Shown: positions 63,881 through 64,000 of the stretch, piece by piece
Layout of the letters: every line of letters begins with the position of its first letter
Numbering within the stretch: the first letter of the stretch is position 1
NCBI GenBank assembly: GCA_965221725.1
Contig: OZ244909.1
Coordinates: 868,001 to 932,000 of the forward strand
Direction of reading: 5' to 3'
Source: HK1 sp965221725
GTDB lineage: Bacteria; Pseudomonadota; Gammaproteobacteria; HK1
DNA: 64,000 nt
The notes under the pieces: model-generated
Seen by the model: only the letters and a program-made list of their open reading frames with translations
What the model was told of the DNA's origin: nothing
The model's database searches: none
Made by a program: the position numbers and the translations under genes

Positions 63881-64000
63881 TCAAGTGACAATCGCCGATT
63901 CACCCTGGTGCCTGGATTCGATGTGCACCGTGATTTGCAGCTCGCGGTCCAGCGCCGTGAGCATCTTCATCAGCCGGTCCAGCGTGAAGCGCCCAAGGTC
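63881..64000 (-). CDS. XRE-family (HigA-like) antitoxin, C-terminal part, cut by window end
   Basis: The minus-strand frame reads DLGRFTLDRLMKMLTALDRE, LQITVHIESR and a stop at 63881-63883, matching the end of HTH antitoxins of the HigA2 type (KF.LDRLM.ILTALG...I.V). The N-terminal HTH lies beyond the window. Confidence 0.55.
   Translation of the reverse strand, partial: DLGRFTLDRLMKMLTALDRELQITVHIESRHQGESAIVT

Overview
The window is high-GC proteobacterial DNA. A complete cbb3 cytochrome oxidase set, an oxygen-dependent purine/urate pathway and an ABC nucleoside-type importer suggest an aerobic or microaerobic gamma- or alphaproteobacterium. Many toxin-antitoxin pairs, orphan ATPases and transposon relics suggest a fluid genome. 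No rRNA, tRNA or CRISPR array was seen.

Positions 1-35,100 are mostly housekeeping genes with small accessory inserts. An AlbA_2/ParA/GcvT-like run (33-3402) and a VKOR-thioredoxin protein (3769-4908) come first. The cbb3 genes follow in two blocks: ccoI-ccoS (5932-9503) and ccoNOQP (11361-14784), with ccoG-ccoH further on (19453-21679). Between them lie HicAB, PIN-domain TA pairs, and wrecks of a LysR regulator, an IS66 transposase, a tyrosine recombinase and a TIGR02391 gene. From 22,002 to 35,111 everything is on the minus strand: a DUF2235 hydrolase, then guaD, uraD, puuD, a BMP-family binding protein, two permeases, a double ABC ATPase and xdhC. This is a purine uptake and oxidation operon, interrupted by one AAA/PD-(D/E)XK gene.

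Positions 35,400-64,000 form a different kind of region, which I read as a large, mosaic lasso-peptide-like RiPP island. Eight short genes each start with a few codons and then run into an uninterrupted poly-C tract of 16 to 27 nt. Seven of them, read in the correct downstream frame, encode precursor peptides with a leader of the form KRPW-x-x-P-T-[IV], like the paeninodin class of lasso precursors, and all seven end in serine. In this sequence only one of the seven (48445-48651) is in frame. The others are each one C away from being in frame, which points to ON/OFF phase variation by slipped-strand mispairing. The eighth tract (50090) is joined to an unrelated secreted-protein gene.

Around the precursors are two asparagine-synthetase-like cyclases, three PqqD-like leader-binding proteins, two HPr-kinase-like proteins, four sulfotransferases plus relics, one GT8-like glycosyltransferase and one Asp/Asn-hydroxylase-like oxygenase. 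The leader peptidase (B2) and a dedicated exporter are not in the window. The island is cut and rearranged by two inverted copies of an 815-bp IS5-type element, two MITE-like elements, duplicated modules and gene fragments. Sequence comparison between precursors indicates that different 5' halves (promoter and start) and 3' halves (leader and core) have been joined at the poly-C tract.
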